64,000 bases of DNA from UBA6059 sp965227155 (GTDB taxonomy: Bacteria > Bacteroidota > Bacteroidia > Cytophagales > Cyclobacteriaceae), in assembly GCA_965227155.1 (NCBI GenBank), contig OZ245731.1:1550001-1614000 (forward strand), in the 5' to 3' direction. Made by a program: the position numbers and the translations under genes. The notes beneath the pieces were generated by a model. It worked only from the letters and a program-made list of their open reading frames with translations. It was not told where the DNA came from and ran no database searches. Below are positions 16,373 through 22,770 of this stretch, in pieces (the stretch's first letter is position 1; the number at the start of each line of letters is the position of its first letter).

Positions 16373-17152
16373 ATGAAGTATATCGAAACAGCCTTTTTCC
16401 TGGCTAGATATCTAGGCCTTTACCTAATAATAAATTTGCTGGCAGCTCTTTCAACCAAACTTTTCCCCGAAGACACTATCCCTGAAAAGTTAACTGAGCT
16501 GGGCTTGACTAGTCTTTTGCTAGCTATTATATTATTGATTGCTGTGCGGTATGAGAACATTCATATACCTTATATCCCACGTAAAAAAGCAGTTTTATGG
16601 CCATTATTAATAATAATTACGCTTTTCATTTTTAACCTAATAGTATTGGGTGTTTTCTCAAAGGATATACTGGATCCGGGCTTAAATACCAATATCTCAC
16701 TGATTAGCTTATTAACAATTACATATTTCTTTTTAAAAGCAGCTTTTGAAGAATTGTTTTATAGAGGCATCCTATTGCATGGGTTAACGCACATCGGGGT
16801 TTCCAAAATGTCAGCATTGATCATAAGCTCCATCGTGTTCATGGTTTCCCATACATTCATCATGGTAAATATTCAATCATTTTATTATTTGCTTATGGGG
16901 CTACTATTTGGAATATTGGCATTGAAGTACAACAATATTTTGGCTCCCATAATAGCACATGGCTTCTGGAATGTATTTGCTATCATCACCAACAATGAAA
17001 ATAATAAGGCAATGCTGGTAATCAACTACCTTGATCAATTAGATCAATGGCAAATTGACTTAATAACCTCTGGCAGCTTTCTCCTTTGTATTTTGTTGAT
17101 GTGGAAACAAAAATACCTGCTGAATAGATTGAAATTAAGTATGCATCAATAA
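16373..17152 (+). CDS. CPBP-family intramembrane metalloprotease
   Basis: 259 residues with about seven or eight predicted membrane helices. The CPBP (Abi/CAAX protease) motifs are all visible: EExxxR (Glu126, Glu127, Arg131), a histidine in the second motif (His160) and HxxxN (His196, Asn200). The family acts in prenyl-protein processing in eukaryotes and in bacteriocin maturation or self-immunity, or regulated membrane proteolysis, in bacteria. Its place just after the AT-rich island with a bacteriocin-like lipoprotein makes an immunity or processing role conceivable, but it lies beyond a terminator and a 218-bp gap and is probably transcribed separately. Confidence 0.9.
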   Translation: MKYIETAFFLARYLGLYLIINLLAALSTKLFPEDTIPEKLTELGLTSLLLAIILLIAVRYENIHIPYIPRKKAVLWPLLIIITLFIFNLIVLGVFSKDILDPGLNTNISLISLLTITYFFLKAAFEELFYRGILLHGLTHIGVSKMSALIISSIVFMVSHTFIMVNIQSFYYLLMGLLFGILALKYNNILAPIIAHGFWNVFAIITNNENNKAMLVINYLDQLDQWQIDLITSGSFLLCILLMWKQKYLLNRLKLSMHQ

Positions 17153-17238
17153 AGGTAGTTTTCCATAGCTTTCTGAAGCTCCAAAACCCATGCTATCATC
17201 CGGAAACTATTGGATCCAAATGACATACACCTGACATC

Positions 17239-19902
17239 CTACTCCACCCGCAACGACTCTACCGGATTAAGACGGGAGGCACGCCAGGCATGGTAGCCTA
17301 CCACCAAGGCGACAATAGCTGTGGCCACCATGGCGCTGAGCACAAAAACCCCTACACCAATATCCACCCTGTAGGCAAAGTTATCCAACCACTGCAGCAT
17401 CAGCCATACGGTAATGGGCACGGACAAGACGATGGCCAGCCCGACGGGAAAGGCGAAACTGTTGAAAAGCAGCTTGAAAACAGCCAGCGTATCAGCACCC
17501 ATCACTTTTCGGATGCCAATTTCCTTAACCTTACTGTTCACCACCAGTATGATCAGACCAACCAGTCCAAGCATGGCGATCAAAATGGAAAGCACCGTCC
17601 CCACACTTACCAGGGTATTCATGCGCTGTTCATTTTCATATTGTGCCTCTATCCTCTCATCGAGAAATTCCCAGTTCATTTCTGCGGTGCCAAAGGTGGC
17701 ATTCCACTCGGTTTCCAGCAGTTCACGCGCTTTTACCAGGTTAGGGCCATTATAGCTGAACATAAGCTTGGGTATAGGACTTTCGTTGATATCTCCATCC
17801 GTAACACCCGCAAAAATGGGCTGAGGATTTTGAACGATGATCAGGGGATCAACCTCATTGTGCAGAGATGAATACTTAAAGTCTTCGGTTACTCCGATGA
17901 TGATATGATCACCAAAATTGGAAGGAGGTAGTTTTTTGCCAATCGGGTCTTCCAGCCCAAAATGTTTTACAGCAGCCTGATTAATGATAACCCCCTGGCG
18001 TTCATCGGAAAGGTTGCCCGGTTCAAAATTTCGTCCTTCGGCCATCGTAATGCCAAAGGCAGGAATAAAAGCAGGATCAGCGAGTAAAAACCGAAACCGC
18101 CAGTATGTACCGTCCTCCTCTGTAGCCACCAAATTGGCCCAATTATCAGACCCGAAAGTGTGAGAAGCCATGGCCATATCGGTTACTTCGGGGTGCTGCA
18201 ATAATGCGCTTTTGAGCAATTCTCCATTGGCCATGGCAGACCGATGGCGCGAAACAAAAGTAGTATCCTCACCGGGTCTCGGAAATAAGCGCACCGATAA
18301 AGCTGTTTTGTAGCTGTACCCAAGGTCTTCATTTTGCAGGTAGTTGACCTGCTTGCGCATAATCAGGGTACTGCTGATCAGAAATACTGTAATTAAAAAC
18401 TGAAAGACCACCATCCCTTTGCGCATAGAATGCATGCCATTACCAAATGCCCTTCCGGAGATGATCTTCAATATTTTCAGTCTTGACAAAATCAAAGCAG
18501 GATATAGGCCTGCCAGTAAGCCAATGGCTAGAACAGCTCCCAAAAATAGGAGCGTATGCCACCATTCAAAGACATATTGCAGGTTGGAATTGGTCAATAC
18601 ATTAAAGGTCGGGATCAATAAAATCGCAATTAATGTCCCGATAATCATAGCCAGGCCCGACATCAGCAGACTTTCGCTCAGGTATTGCCACATCAGCTCA
18701 TGACGCAAGGCACCCATCACCTTACGCACACCCACTTCTCTGGCTCTTTTGATGGACTGCCCAACGGCCAGGGTTGCATAATTGATACAGGCAATAACCA
18801 ACACCAGGGCACCAATTAAACCAAGGATAAATACATACTGCGGGTTGGCGACCGGTCCATTGCCCATGGGTATATCGGGATTCAGATGAATATCGGTGAT
18901 GGGTTGCAAGCCCATTTCATAACTTTCCAGCGACCTTGCTTCGCCTATCAGGCTTAGGGCGATTTCCTCTGACCTTTCACTGATCTCCAGCGGGTCAGCA
19001 TCTTCCTGTAGCAGCAGGTAGGTCTCGGGACCTACGGTAAACCAGGCATTGCGGAAGCGCTCCCCAAAAATCTCATTGTTGATTTCATTGGAGATAGCCA
19101 TATCAAATTGAATACTTGAATTAATGGGGATATCTTCAAACACCGCGGATACCACAAACCTTCGCACTTCATCACCAATCTCCACTTCCAAAGTCTTGCC
19201 CAGTGGGTCCTCATTACCGAAGTACTTTTGGGCGTATTTTTCTGAGATCACAATGGCCTCCCGAGACTCTAGTGGGTCGGATTGCTTGCCGTGCAAGAGC
19301 CTGAAATCAAATACCTCAAAAAACTCCGGGCTGATGTGGGCAATCTGGTCATTCAGCTTCTCCTCTGACCGCCCTACCCTGTATGTGCGTGGAAAAAACT
19401 GCACTGCAGTGATGACCTCTGGTATATTCTCCTCATAAAATCCCTCAAACCTCGGCGGGGTGATCGAATTGAAAAAGACATTGCCATTGTCATAGGTCTC
19501 TTTGATATAGCTGCGGTAAATCTGGTCTTTTTTGCTATGAAATTGGTCGTAGCTGGTTTCCTGGGATACATAAAGTCCCATCAGCACAAAACAGGTTATA
19601 CCGAGTGTGAGCCCAAAAAGGTTGATCGATGAATTGATGGCATCCCTTCGGAGTACCCTGGCGGCAATTTTGAGATTAATGGTAGTCATAATGAGTCTTG
19701 AGTTTTTTGTCCTTATGGGTTTAATGGCGCTGAGCCGGAAGCTCCGGAGCACAAGCCACCAATAATACAATGCAGCATACCGCCGACCTCTCCTTTCCAG
19801 GTTCCTGCAGTAGAATTCATACAGGTCACCCTGCAGATCCTCCAGCAGCTCAGGCCTGCAAAACCATTCTAAAAACCGGTCGGCATACTTGGGCGGTTGC
19901 AT
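17239..19902 (-). CDS. FtsX/MacB-type ABC transporter permease with permease-prefix domain
   Basis: 887 residues. The N-terminus (about 1-70; WFCRPELLEDLQGDLYEFY) is the permease-prefix domain found in Bacteroidota/Acidobacteria permeases associated with PadR regulators. Then come two FtsX-like halves, each with a periplasmic MacB-type core domain and a membrane segment: helix 1 near 95-115, three helices about 360-480, helix near 500, and three helices about 765-880, with the motif GVRKVMGA in one half and GIRKVMGA in the other. No ATPase gene is adjacent, so it must use an ATPase encoded elsewhere. It starts 1 bp after the PadR gene ends, so the two form an operon. Export of an antimicrobial or a signal-related substrate is plausible; substrate unknown. 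Confidence 0.9.
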   Translation of the reverse strand: MQPPKYADRFLEWFCRPELLEDLQGDLYEFYCRNLERRGRRYAALYYWWLVLRSFRLSAIKPIRTKNSRLIMTTINLKIAARVLRRDAINSSINLFGLTLGITCFVLMGLYVSQETSYDQFHSKKDQIYRSYIKETYDNGNVFFNSITPPRFEGFYEENIPEVITAVQFFPRTYRVGRSEEKLNDQIAHISPEFFEVFDFRLLHGKQSDPLESREAIVISEKYAQKYFGNEDPLGKTLEVEIGDEVRRFVVSAVFEDIPINSSIQFDMAISNEINNEIFGERFRNAWFTVGPETYLLLQEDADPLEISERSEEIALSLIGEARSLESYEMGLQPITDIHLNPDIPMGNGPVANPQYVFILGLIGALVLVIACINYATLAVGQSIKRAREVGVRKVMGALRHELMWQYLSESLLMSGLAMIIGTLIAILLIPTFNVLTNSNLQYVFEWWHTLLFLGAVLAIGLLAGLYPALILSRLKILKIISGRAFGNGMHSMRKGMVVFQFLITVFLISSTLIMRKQVNYLQNEDLGYSYKTALSVRLFPRPGEDTTFVSRHRSAMANGELLKSALLQHPEVTDMAMASHTFGSDNWANLVATEEDGTYWRFRFLLADPAFIPAFGITMAEGRNFEPGNLSDERQGVIINQAAVKHFGLEDPIGKKLPPSNFGDHIIIGVTEDFKYSSLHNEVDPLIIVQNPQPIFAGVTDGDINESPIPKLMFSYNGPNLVKARELLETEWNATFGTAEMNWEFLDERIEAQYENEQRMNTLVSVGTVLSILIAMLGLVGLIILVVNSKVKEIGIRKVMGADTLAVFKLLFNSFAFPVGLAIVLSVPITVWLMLQWLDNFAYRVDIGVGVFVLSAMVATAIVALVVGYHAWRASRLNPVESLRVE

Positions 19903-19903
19903 C

Positions 19904-20236
19904 CTACATCGTTGAAAATGATAGTTTGGGTAATTTCTGGTATAGCTCCAGGCGCACGGCCATAGTGTTGTCCAGCACTGCCCTGCCTGCCTGGGTCAGC
20001 GTAAACATACGCTTGCGGCGACCGCCCCGCTCGGCGGTTGCCTTGCCCATTTCGGAGTTGACAAAGCCCTTTTTCTCCAACCTCCTCAGTACCGAATGCA
20101 CGGCAGTTACATCCAACAGGCGCTGCGTCTTATCCCTGATTTCATCTACAATATTGACTGCATAGGCTTGTTCGTAAAGGGCACCTACGGTGAGGAGCAC
20201 CAGCTCTTCCAATTCCCCGATTGAATCTCGTTCCAT
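19904..20236 (-). CDS. PadR-family transcriptional regulator
   Basis: The likely start is the ATG at 20234-20236, giving 110 residues; the upstream ATG at 20257 would place coding sequence over the operator. The protein begins ELEELVLLTVGAL, followed by the PadR winged helix (VHSVLRRLEKKGFV, then the wing AERGGRRKRMFTLT) and a short C-terminal dimerisation helix. PadR proteins usually repress their own operon and release on binding a small ligand. It is cotranscribed with the FtsX permease downstream, and its promoter carries palindromic TTGTAC/GTACAA sites, so autoregulation is the simplest model. Confidence 0.92.
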   Translation of the reverse strand: MERDSIGELEELVLLTVGALYEQAYAVNIVDEIRDKTQRLLDVTAVHSVLRRLEKKGFVNSEMGKATAERGGRRKRMFTLTQAGRAVLDNTMAVRLELYQKLPKLSFSTM

Positions 20237-20249
20237 ACAGAATGATTTG

Positions 20250-20293
20250 TTGTACAAACGTACAATTTAATGATTAGTTGTGTTTTTGTACAA
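20250..20293 (-). promoter_or_regulatory. PadR operator overlapping the promoter
   Basis: TTGTACAAACGTACAA (20250-20265) is a perfect inverted repeat. On the minus strand it contains TACGTTTG (20262 to 20255), an exact match to the Bacteroidota -7 element. A second TTGTACAA palindrome lies at 20286-20293, where the -33 region would be. A repressor bound at both would block the padR-permease promoter. Confidence 0.7.
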
Positions 20294-20439
20294 GTAAAAG
20301 TTGGAATTATTTGAGATTGCTATTATATGCATCGTTAGCGTACATCGCTTCGAACCCAACAGTTTGTGAAACAATCGCAGCTATAGCAATATTTATGCGG
20401 TACGTATTTCACTTTAGACAATTAAAGTAGTTTTACATT

Positions 20440-20700
20440 ATGCCAGAAATAAGCAGATTCTACGGGATAATAATCAGAATGTATTTTAAGGATCACAATC
20501 CACCTCATTTCCATGCTGAATATCAGGGTTATCAGGCAGAATACAGTATACAAACATTAGACGTTATAGCTGGTAAATTGCCAAATAGAGCACATGCTAT
20601 GGTACTTGAATGGGCATCAATGCACAAAGATGAGCTTTTGTCGAATTGGGAAATGGCGGCTGTCCCGGAACCTTTAAATCAAATAGAACCTTTAAATTAG
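20440..20700 (+). CDS. DUF4160 domain protein
   Basis: 86 residues with the DUF4160 pattern: PEISRFYGIIIRMYFKDH, then PPHFHAEYQGYQAEYSI, then a helix with HAMVLEWASMHKDEL. DUF4160 proteins are nearly always encoded beside a DUF2442 protein, as here (4 bp apart), and the pair has been proposed as toxin-antitoxin-like; the activity is not established from sequence. The conserved HxH in PPHFHAEY and charged residues could be functional. Confidence 0.85.
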   Translation: MPEISRFYGIIIRMYFKDHNPPHFHAEYQGYQAEYSIQTLDVIAGKLPNRAHAMVLEWASMHKDELLSNWEMAAVPEPLNQIEPLN

Positions 20701-20704
20701 CAAT

Positions 20705-20950
20705 ATGAACAAGGTAATAGATCTACAAGTCCTAAATGACTTTAAAGTCAAGTTAACGTTCAAAGATGGGGAAGAAAAGGTAGTAAACCTTAAACCATTT
20801 TTTGGGAAAGGATTTACAAGAGATTTATTAAACCCTGAAGAATTTCAAAAAGTATTTATAGAACCGGGAGGAGGTATCGCATGGGAAAATGGTTTTGACT
20901 TCTGTCCTAATTTCTTGCGAGAGCTTCAAGACGAGCGACACCTAGCATAA
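20705..20950 (+). CDS. DUF2442 domain protein
   Basis: 81 residues. The first half (VIDLQVLNDFKVKLTFKDG) is a beta-rich segment typical of DUF2442, and the second has the pattern FxxVFIEPGGGIAWENGFDFCP. It follows the DUF4160 gene by 4 bp, so they are cotranscribed and probably work together. In proposed toxin-antitoxin schemes DUF2442 is the likely antitoxin; this is not shown here. No own promoter is visible. Confidence 0.85.
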   Translation: MNKVIDLQVLNDFKVKLTFKDGEEKVVNLKPFFGKGFTRDLLNPEEFQKVFIEPGGGIAWENGFDFCPNFLRELQDERHLA

Positions 20951-21020
20951 AATTAGATACTAACATTGCTATTTATAATATTACTGTGTGTTGGAATACT
21001 TCCCTCCAATACAAACTCCA

Positions 21021-21064
21021 CAGGTGTCACCATCCGGGTTATCCGTAAACATGTAATGGTGATC
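21021..21064. repeat. REP-like hairpin, half unit (right-end type)
   Basis: A sequence starting CAGGTGTCACCATCCGGG and ending ATGGTGATC that matches the right end of the 150-bp units (best match: the end of unit 4 at 22111-22156). TCACCAT/ATGGTGA can pair. The 51 bp between it and unit 1 resemble the sequence after unit 4, so it is probably the remnant of a further unit. Confidence 0.65.
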
Positions 21065-21115
21065 TTTTTACTTCTGATCTATAACATAAGGAATTTCCAC
21101 GTTGGTTATTACATA

Positions 21116-21265
21116 GATTACCCGGACAAGCCGGGTAATGACGGGCTGTAGTGCATTATCCAAGGGACAGGAAAAACTCTAGCAGAGGAATACTAGAAAG
21201 CTATTCAAAAATTAGAACACGCACTAGCCACCGCAGGTGTCATCACCCGACTCGTTCGGGTGATC
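21116..21265. repeat. REPIN-like unit 1, 150 bp
   Basis: Left hairpin at 21116-21148 (GATTACCCGG loop CCGGGTAATGAC), an 82-bp core (21149-21230) and right hairpin at 21231-21265 (GTCATCACCCG loop CGGGTGATC). The right hairpin is the inverted complement of the left one, so the unit has long terminal inverted repeats each able to fold. The core matches unit 2 at all but about 7 of 84 positions. The GIY-YIG gene ends 5 bp beyond the right hairpin. Confidence 0.8.
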
Positions 21266-21269
21266 TCTA

Positions 21270-21569
21270 TCAATGAAAGCCCACAACCGAATCGAATAAA
21301 TCATTCCAAGCCGGATTGAATTCATTGATAAGATTTTCCTTCCATTGTCTAGGATACTTTTTGATTCTCTTCTCTCGACGAATAGCTGCTTCGATTGAAT
21401 CAAACACTTCATAATAAACTAGTAAACGGCACTTATACTTGCTTGTGAATTGTGAGCCCTGCCCATTTTTATGTTGAAACACTCTGGAGTATAAATCGGA
21501 GGTAACGCCGGTATAAATAACCGTTTTTGTAGTGTTGGTCATGATATAGATGTATCCTCCTTTTGGCAT
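21270..21569 (-). CDS. Small GIY-YIG nuclease (URI-type) embedded in a REP-like array
   Basis: 99 residues forming a single GIY-YIG domain: YIYIM (6-10) and YTG (19-21) stand for the two family motifs, followed by Arg29, His33 and the metal-binding Glu66 in RREKRIKKYPR, then the family Asn/Trp-rich end (WKENLINEFNPAW). These are the catalytic positions of the endonuclease family, so it should be active. It has no separate DNA-binding domain. It is flanked by REP-like hairpins in inverted orientation (21231-21265 and 21596-21628), 4 and 26 bp from the gene, as if the gene and the hairpins belong to one element. Promoter not evident. Confidence 0.88.
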   Translation of the reverse strand: MPKGGYIYIMTNTTKTVIYTGVTSDLYSRVFQHKNGQGSQFTSKYKCRLLVYYEVFDSIEAAIRREKRIKKYPRQWKENLINEFNPAWNDLFDSVVGFH

Positions 21570-21595
21570 AGTAGAAAGATAATGATAGAGGATGA

Positions 21596-21745
21596 GATTG
21601 CCCGAATGAATCGGGCAATGACGGGCTGCAGTGAATTCTCCAAGGGACAGGAAAAACTCTGGCAGAGGAATACCAGAAAGCTATTCAAAAATTAGAACAC
21701 GCACTCGCCTCCGCAGGCGTCATCACCCGGTTCATCCGGGTGATC
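21596..21745. repeat. REPIN-like unit 2, 150 bp
   Basis: Left hairpin 21596-21628 (GATTGCCCGA loop TCGGGCAATGAC), core 21629-21710, right hairpin 21711-21745. Exactly the same length as unit 1 and nearly the same core (AAGGGACAGGAAAAACTCT shared). It lies on the 5' side of the GIY-YIG gene, so the gene separates the two best-preserved units. Confidence 0.8.
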
Positions 21746-21791
21746 AATATAACACTTTTATTCTTTCTAGTTTAAAGACTTAGTATGACTA

Positions 21792-21941
21792 GATTACCAT
21801 AATGAATAGGGCAGTGACGAGCTGAAATGCATTTTATTCACAGGCTAGTCAGGAAATAATGAAGTGCTCCTTGAAAGAATAAAGTTATACAAACTAGCAC
21901 CAACCTCAGCAGGGGTCATCACCCGGCTTGTCCGGGTGGTC
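21792..21941. repeat. REPIN-like unit 3, 150 bp, degenerate core
   Basis: Left hairpin 21792-21824 is weakened (ATTACCATAATGAATAGGGC), the core has drifted but keeps alignment (GAAATGCA..., CTAGCACC...), and the right hairpin 21909-21941 is intact (CATCACCCGG loop CCGGGTGGTC). The length is again exactly 150 bp, 46 bp after unit 2. Confidence 0.7.
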
Positions 21942-21991
21942 TATTCAATTCCTCTATTCCAAGTTGGGTTAATACATCTTCCTAAGATTAG

Positions 21992-22156
21992 GATTGCCCG
22001 AATAAATCGGGCAATGACGGGCTGTACTGCGTGTAATAACCGTACGAATAGAACAATGGCGAATTGCTGCACGGAAAGCCTAAAGATGCTTAAGACTGCC
22101 ATCTAATCCCCGCAGGTGTCATCACCCGGTTTATCCGGACGCATGTAATGGTGATC
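21992..22156. repeat. REPIN-like unit 4, 165 bp, variant right end
   Basis: Left hairpin 21992-22024 (GATTGCCCGA loop TCGGGCAATGAC), core 22025-22110 with little similarity to units 1-2 except at the edges, and a right end at 22111-22156 carrying extra bases (CCGGACGCATGTAATGG), the same variant as the half unit at 21021-21064. Confidence 0.7.
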
Positions 22157-22264
22157 TTTTTATCTCTGGTTTATATAATGAGGATTCCCCAAGTTTGATA
22201 TTACAGAGATTACCGTATCTCGTCACGATGTATCGTTATTTCAGGACGGGTCACAGAACAAACA

Positions 22265-22297
22265 GATTACCTGAATGAACTGGGTAATGACGGGCTG
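22265..22297. repeat. REP-like hairpin, half unit (left-end type)
   Basis: GATTACCTGAATGAACTGGG followed by TAATGACGGGCTG, the left-end hairpin type. No matching right end is found before the riboswitches, so the array ends here. The DNA from 22298 to 22423 holds nothing else recognisable. Confidence 0.65.
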
Positions 22298-22423
22298 CGG
22301 TGCATTAAATTCCTGACAATCCACCATAAACCCAGTCCCTGGTAAGCAAGGATATCTCCCTCGGAGTACCGGATATCTCACTCTGCAGGTACGAGCTTCC
22401 ATTGATAGTGATTGATATTTCCT

Positions 22424-22463
22424 CTGATGCATTCAAATTGAACTTTCAATTTGAATGCATCAG
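22424..22463. other. Perfect 17-bp inverted repeat
   Basis: Two perfectly complementary 17-bp arms (22424-22440 and 22447-22463) enclose a 6-base loop. There is no following T run, so it is not an ordinary terminator on the plus strand. It lies about 40 bp before the promoter of the TPP riboswitch leader. It may be a protein-binding site, a cruciform-forming site or a recombination remnant. Confidence 0.7.
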
Positions 22464-22501
22464 TTCACCTCACCCCATTTCCCATTCCACCCAATTTCCC
22501 T

Positions 22502-22509
22502 TACCTTTG
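22502..22509 (+). promoter_or_regulatory. Promoter (-7 element) of the TPP riboswitch leader
   Basis: TACCTTTG is an exact match to TAnnTTTG, about 11 bp before the first riboswitch. The -33 element is not clear. It would drive the leader and the TonB-dependent receptor. Confidence 0.6.
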
Positions 22510-22519
22510 CCTCATCTTA

Positions 22520-22588
22520 AAGGGGTGCCTTTACAGGCTGAGATTATACCCTCAAACCTGATCCGGGTAATGCCGGCGTAGGGAATGG
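22520..22588 (+). ncRNA. TPP riboswitch (THI element), first copy
   Basis: Contains the conserved TPP-aptamer blocks in order: GGGGTGCC, GGCTGAGA, ACCC, ACCTGATCCGGGTAATGCCG and GCGTAGGGAA. These are the P2/P3 (CTGAGA) and P4/P5 signatures of the thiamin-pyrophosphate aptamer. The P3 arm is short. It is followed 37 bp later by a second complete aptamer. Confidence 0.95.
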
Positions 22589-22624
22589 TTACAATCTTTG
22601 GTTTTGTTTTGGCTATCGCTTTTT

Positions 22625-22712
22625 GTGGGGTGCCCACTCCTGCAAGCAGGTATACGGGCTGAGATCATACCCAGTAACCTGATCCGGGTAATGCCGGCGT
22701 AGGGAGGTATGG
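22625..22712 (+). ncRNA. TPP riboswitch (THI element), second copy
   Basis: Same blocks (GGGGTGCC, GGGCTGAGA, ACCTGATCCGGGTAATGCCG, GCGTAGGGAGG) but with an extra CCTGC-AA-GCAGG hairpin in the P3 arm. It ends about 58 bp before the ATG of the TonB-dependent receptor. Two tandem aptamers on one leader should make the response to TPP steeper or wider than one. Confidence 0.95.
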
Positions 22713-22721
22713 TAAACGTGT

Positions 22722-22742
22722 ACTTCGCTTCCCCAGCGAAGT
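22722..22742 (+). promoter_or_regulatory. Hairpin between riboswitch and start codon
   Basis: ACTTCGCT (22722-22729), loop TCCCC and AGCGAAGT (22735-22742) form a perfect stem that extends imperfectly outward (GGTAAAC / GTTAACC). No T run follows on the plus strand, so it is more likely part of a translational expression platform than a terminator. Confidence 0.5.
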
Positions 22743-22770
22743 GTATTGTTAACCAAAAAATTACGTACAC

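Noticed and set aside
21864..22106. 80-residue ORF crossing REP-like units 3 and 4
   Set aside because: Reading through hairpins and spacers; no start signal or family pattern.
21021..22297. CRISPR array
   Set aside because: Repeats are about 150 bp with inverted hairpin ends and irregular 46-108 bp gaps; there are no short direct repeats with unique spacers and no cas genes.
22241..22432. 63-residue minus-strand ORF
   Set aside because: Spans a REP-like half unit and the arm of the 17-bp inverted repeat; not supported.
22713..22770. Rho-independent terminator as TPP expression platform
   Set aside because: The hairpin at 22722-22742 is followed by A-rich sequence, not a T run, on the coding strand.
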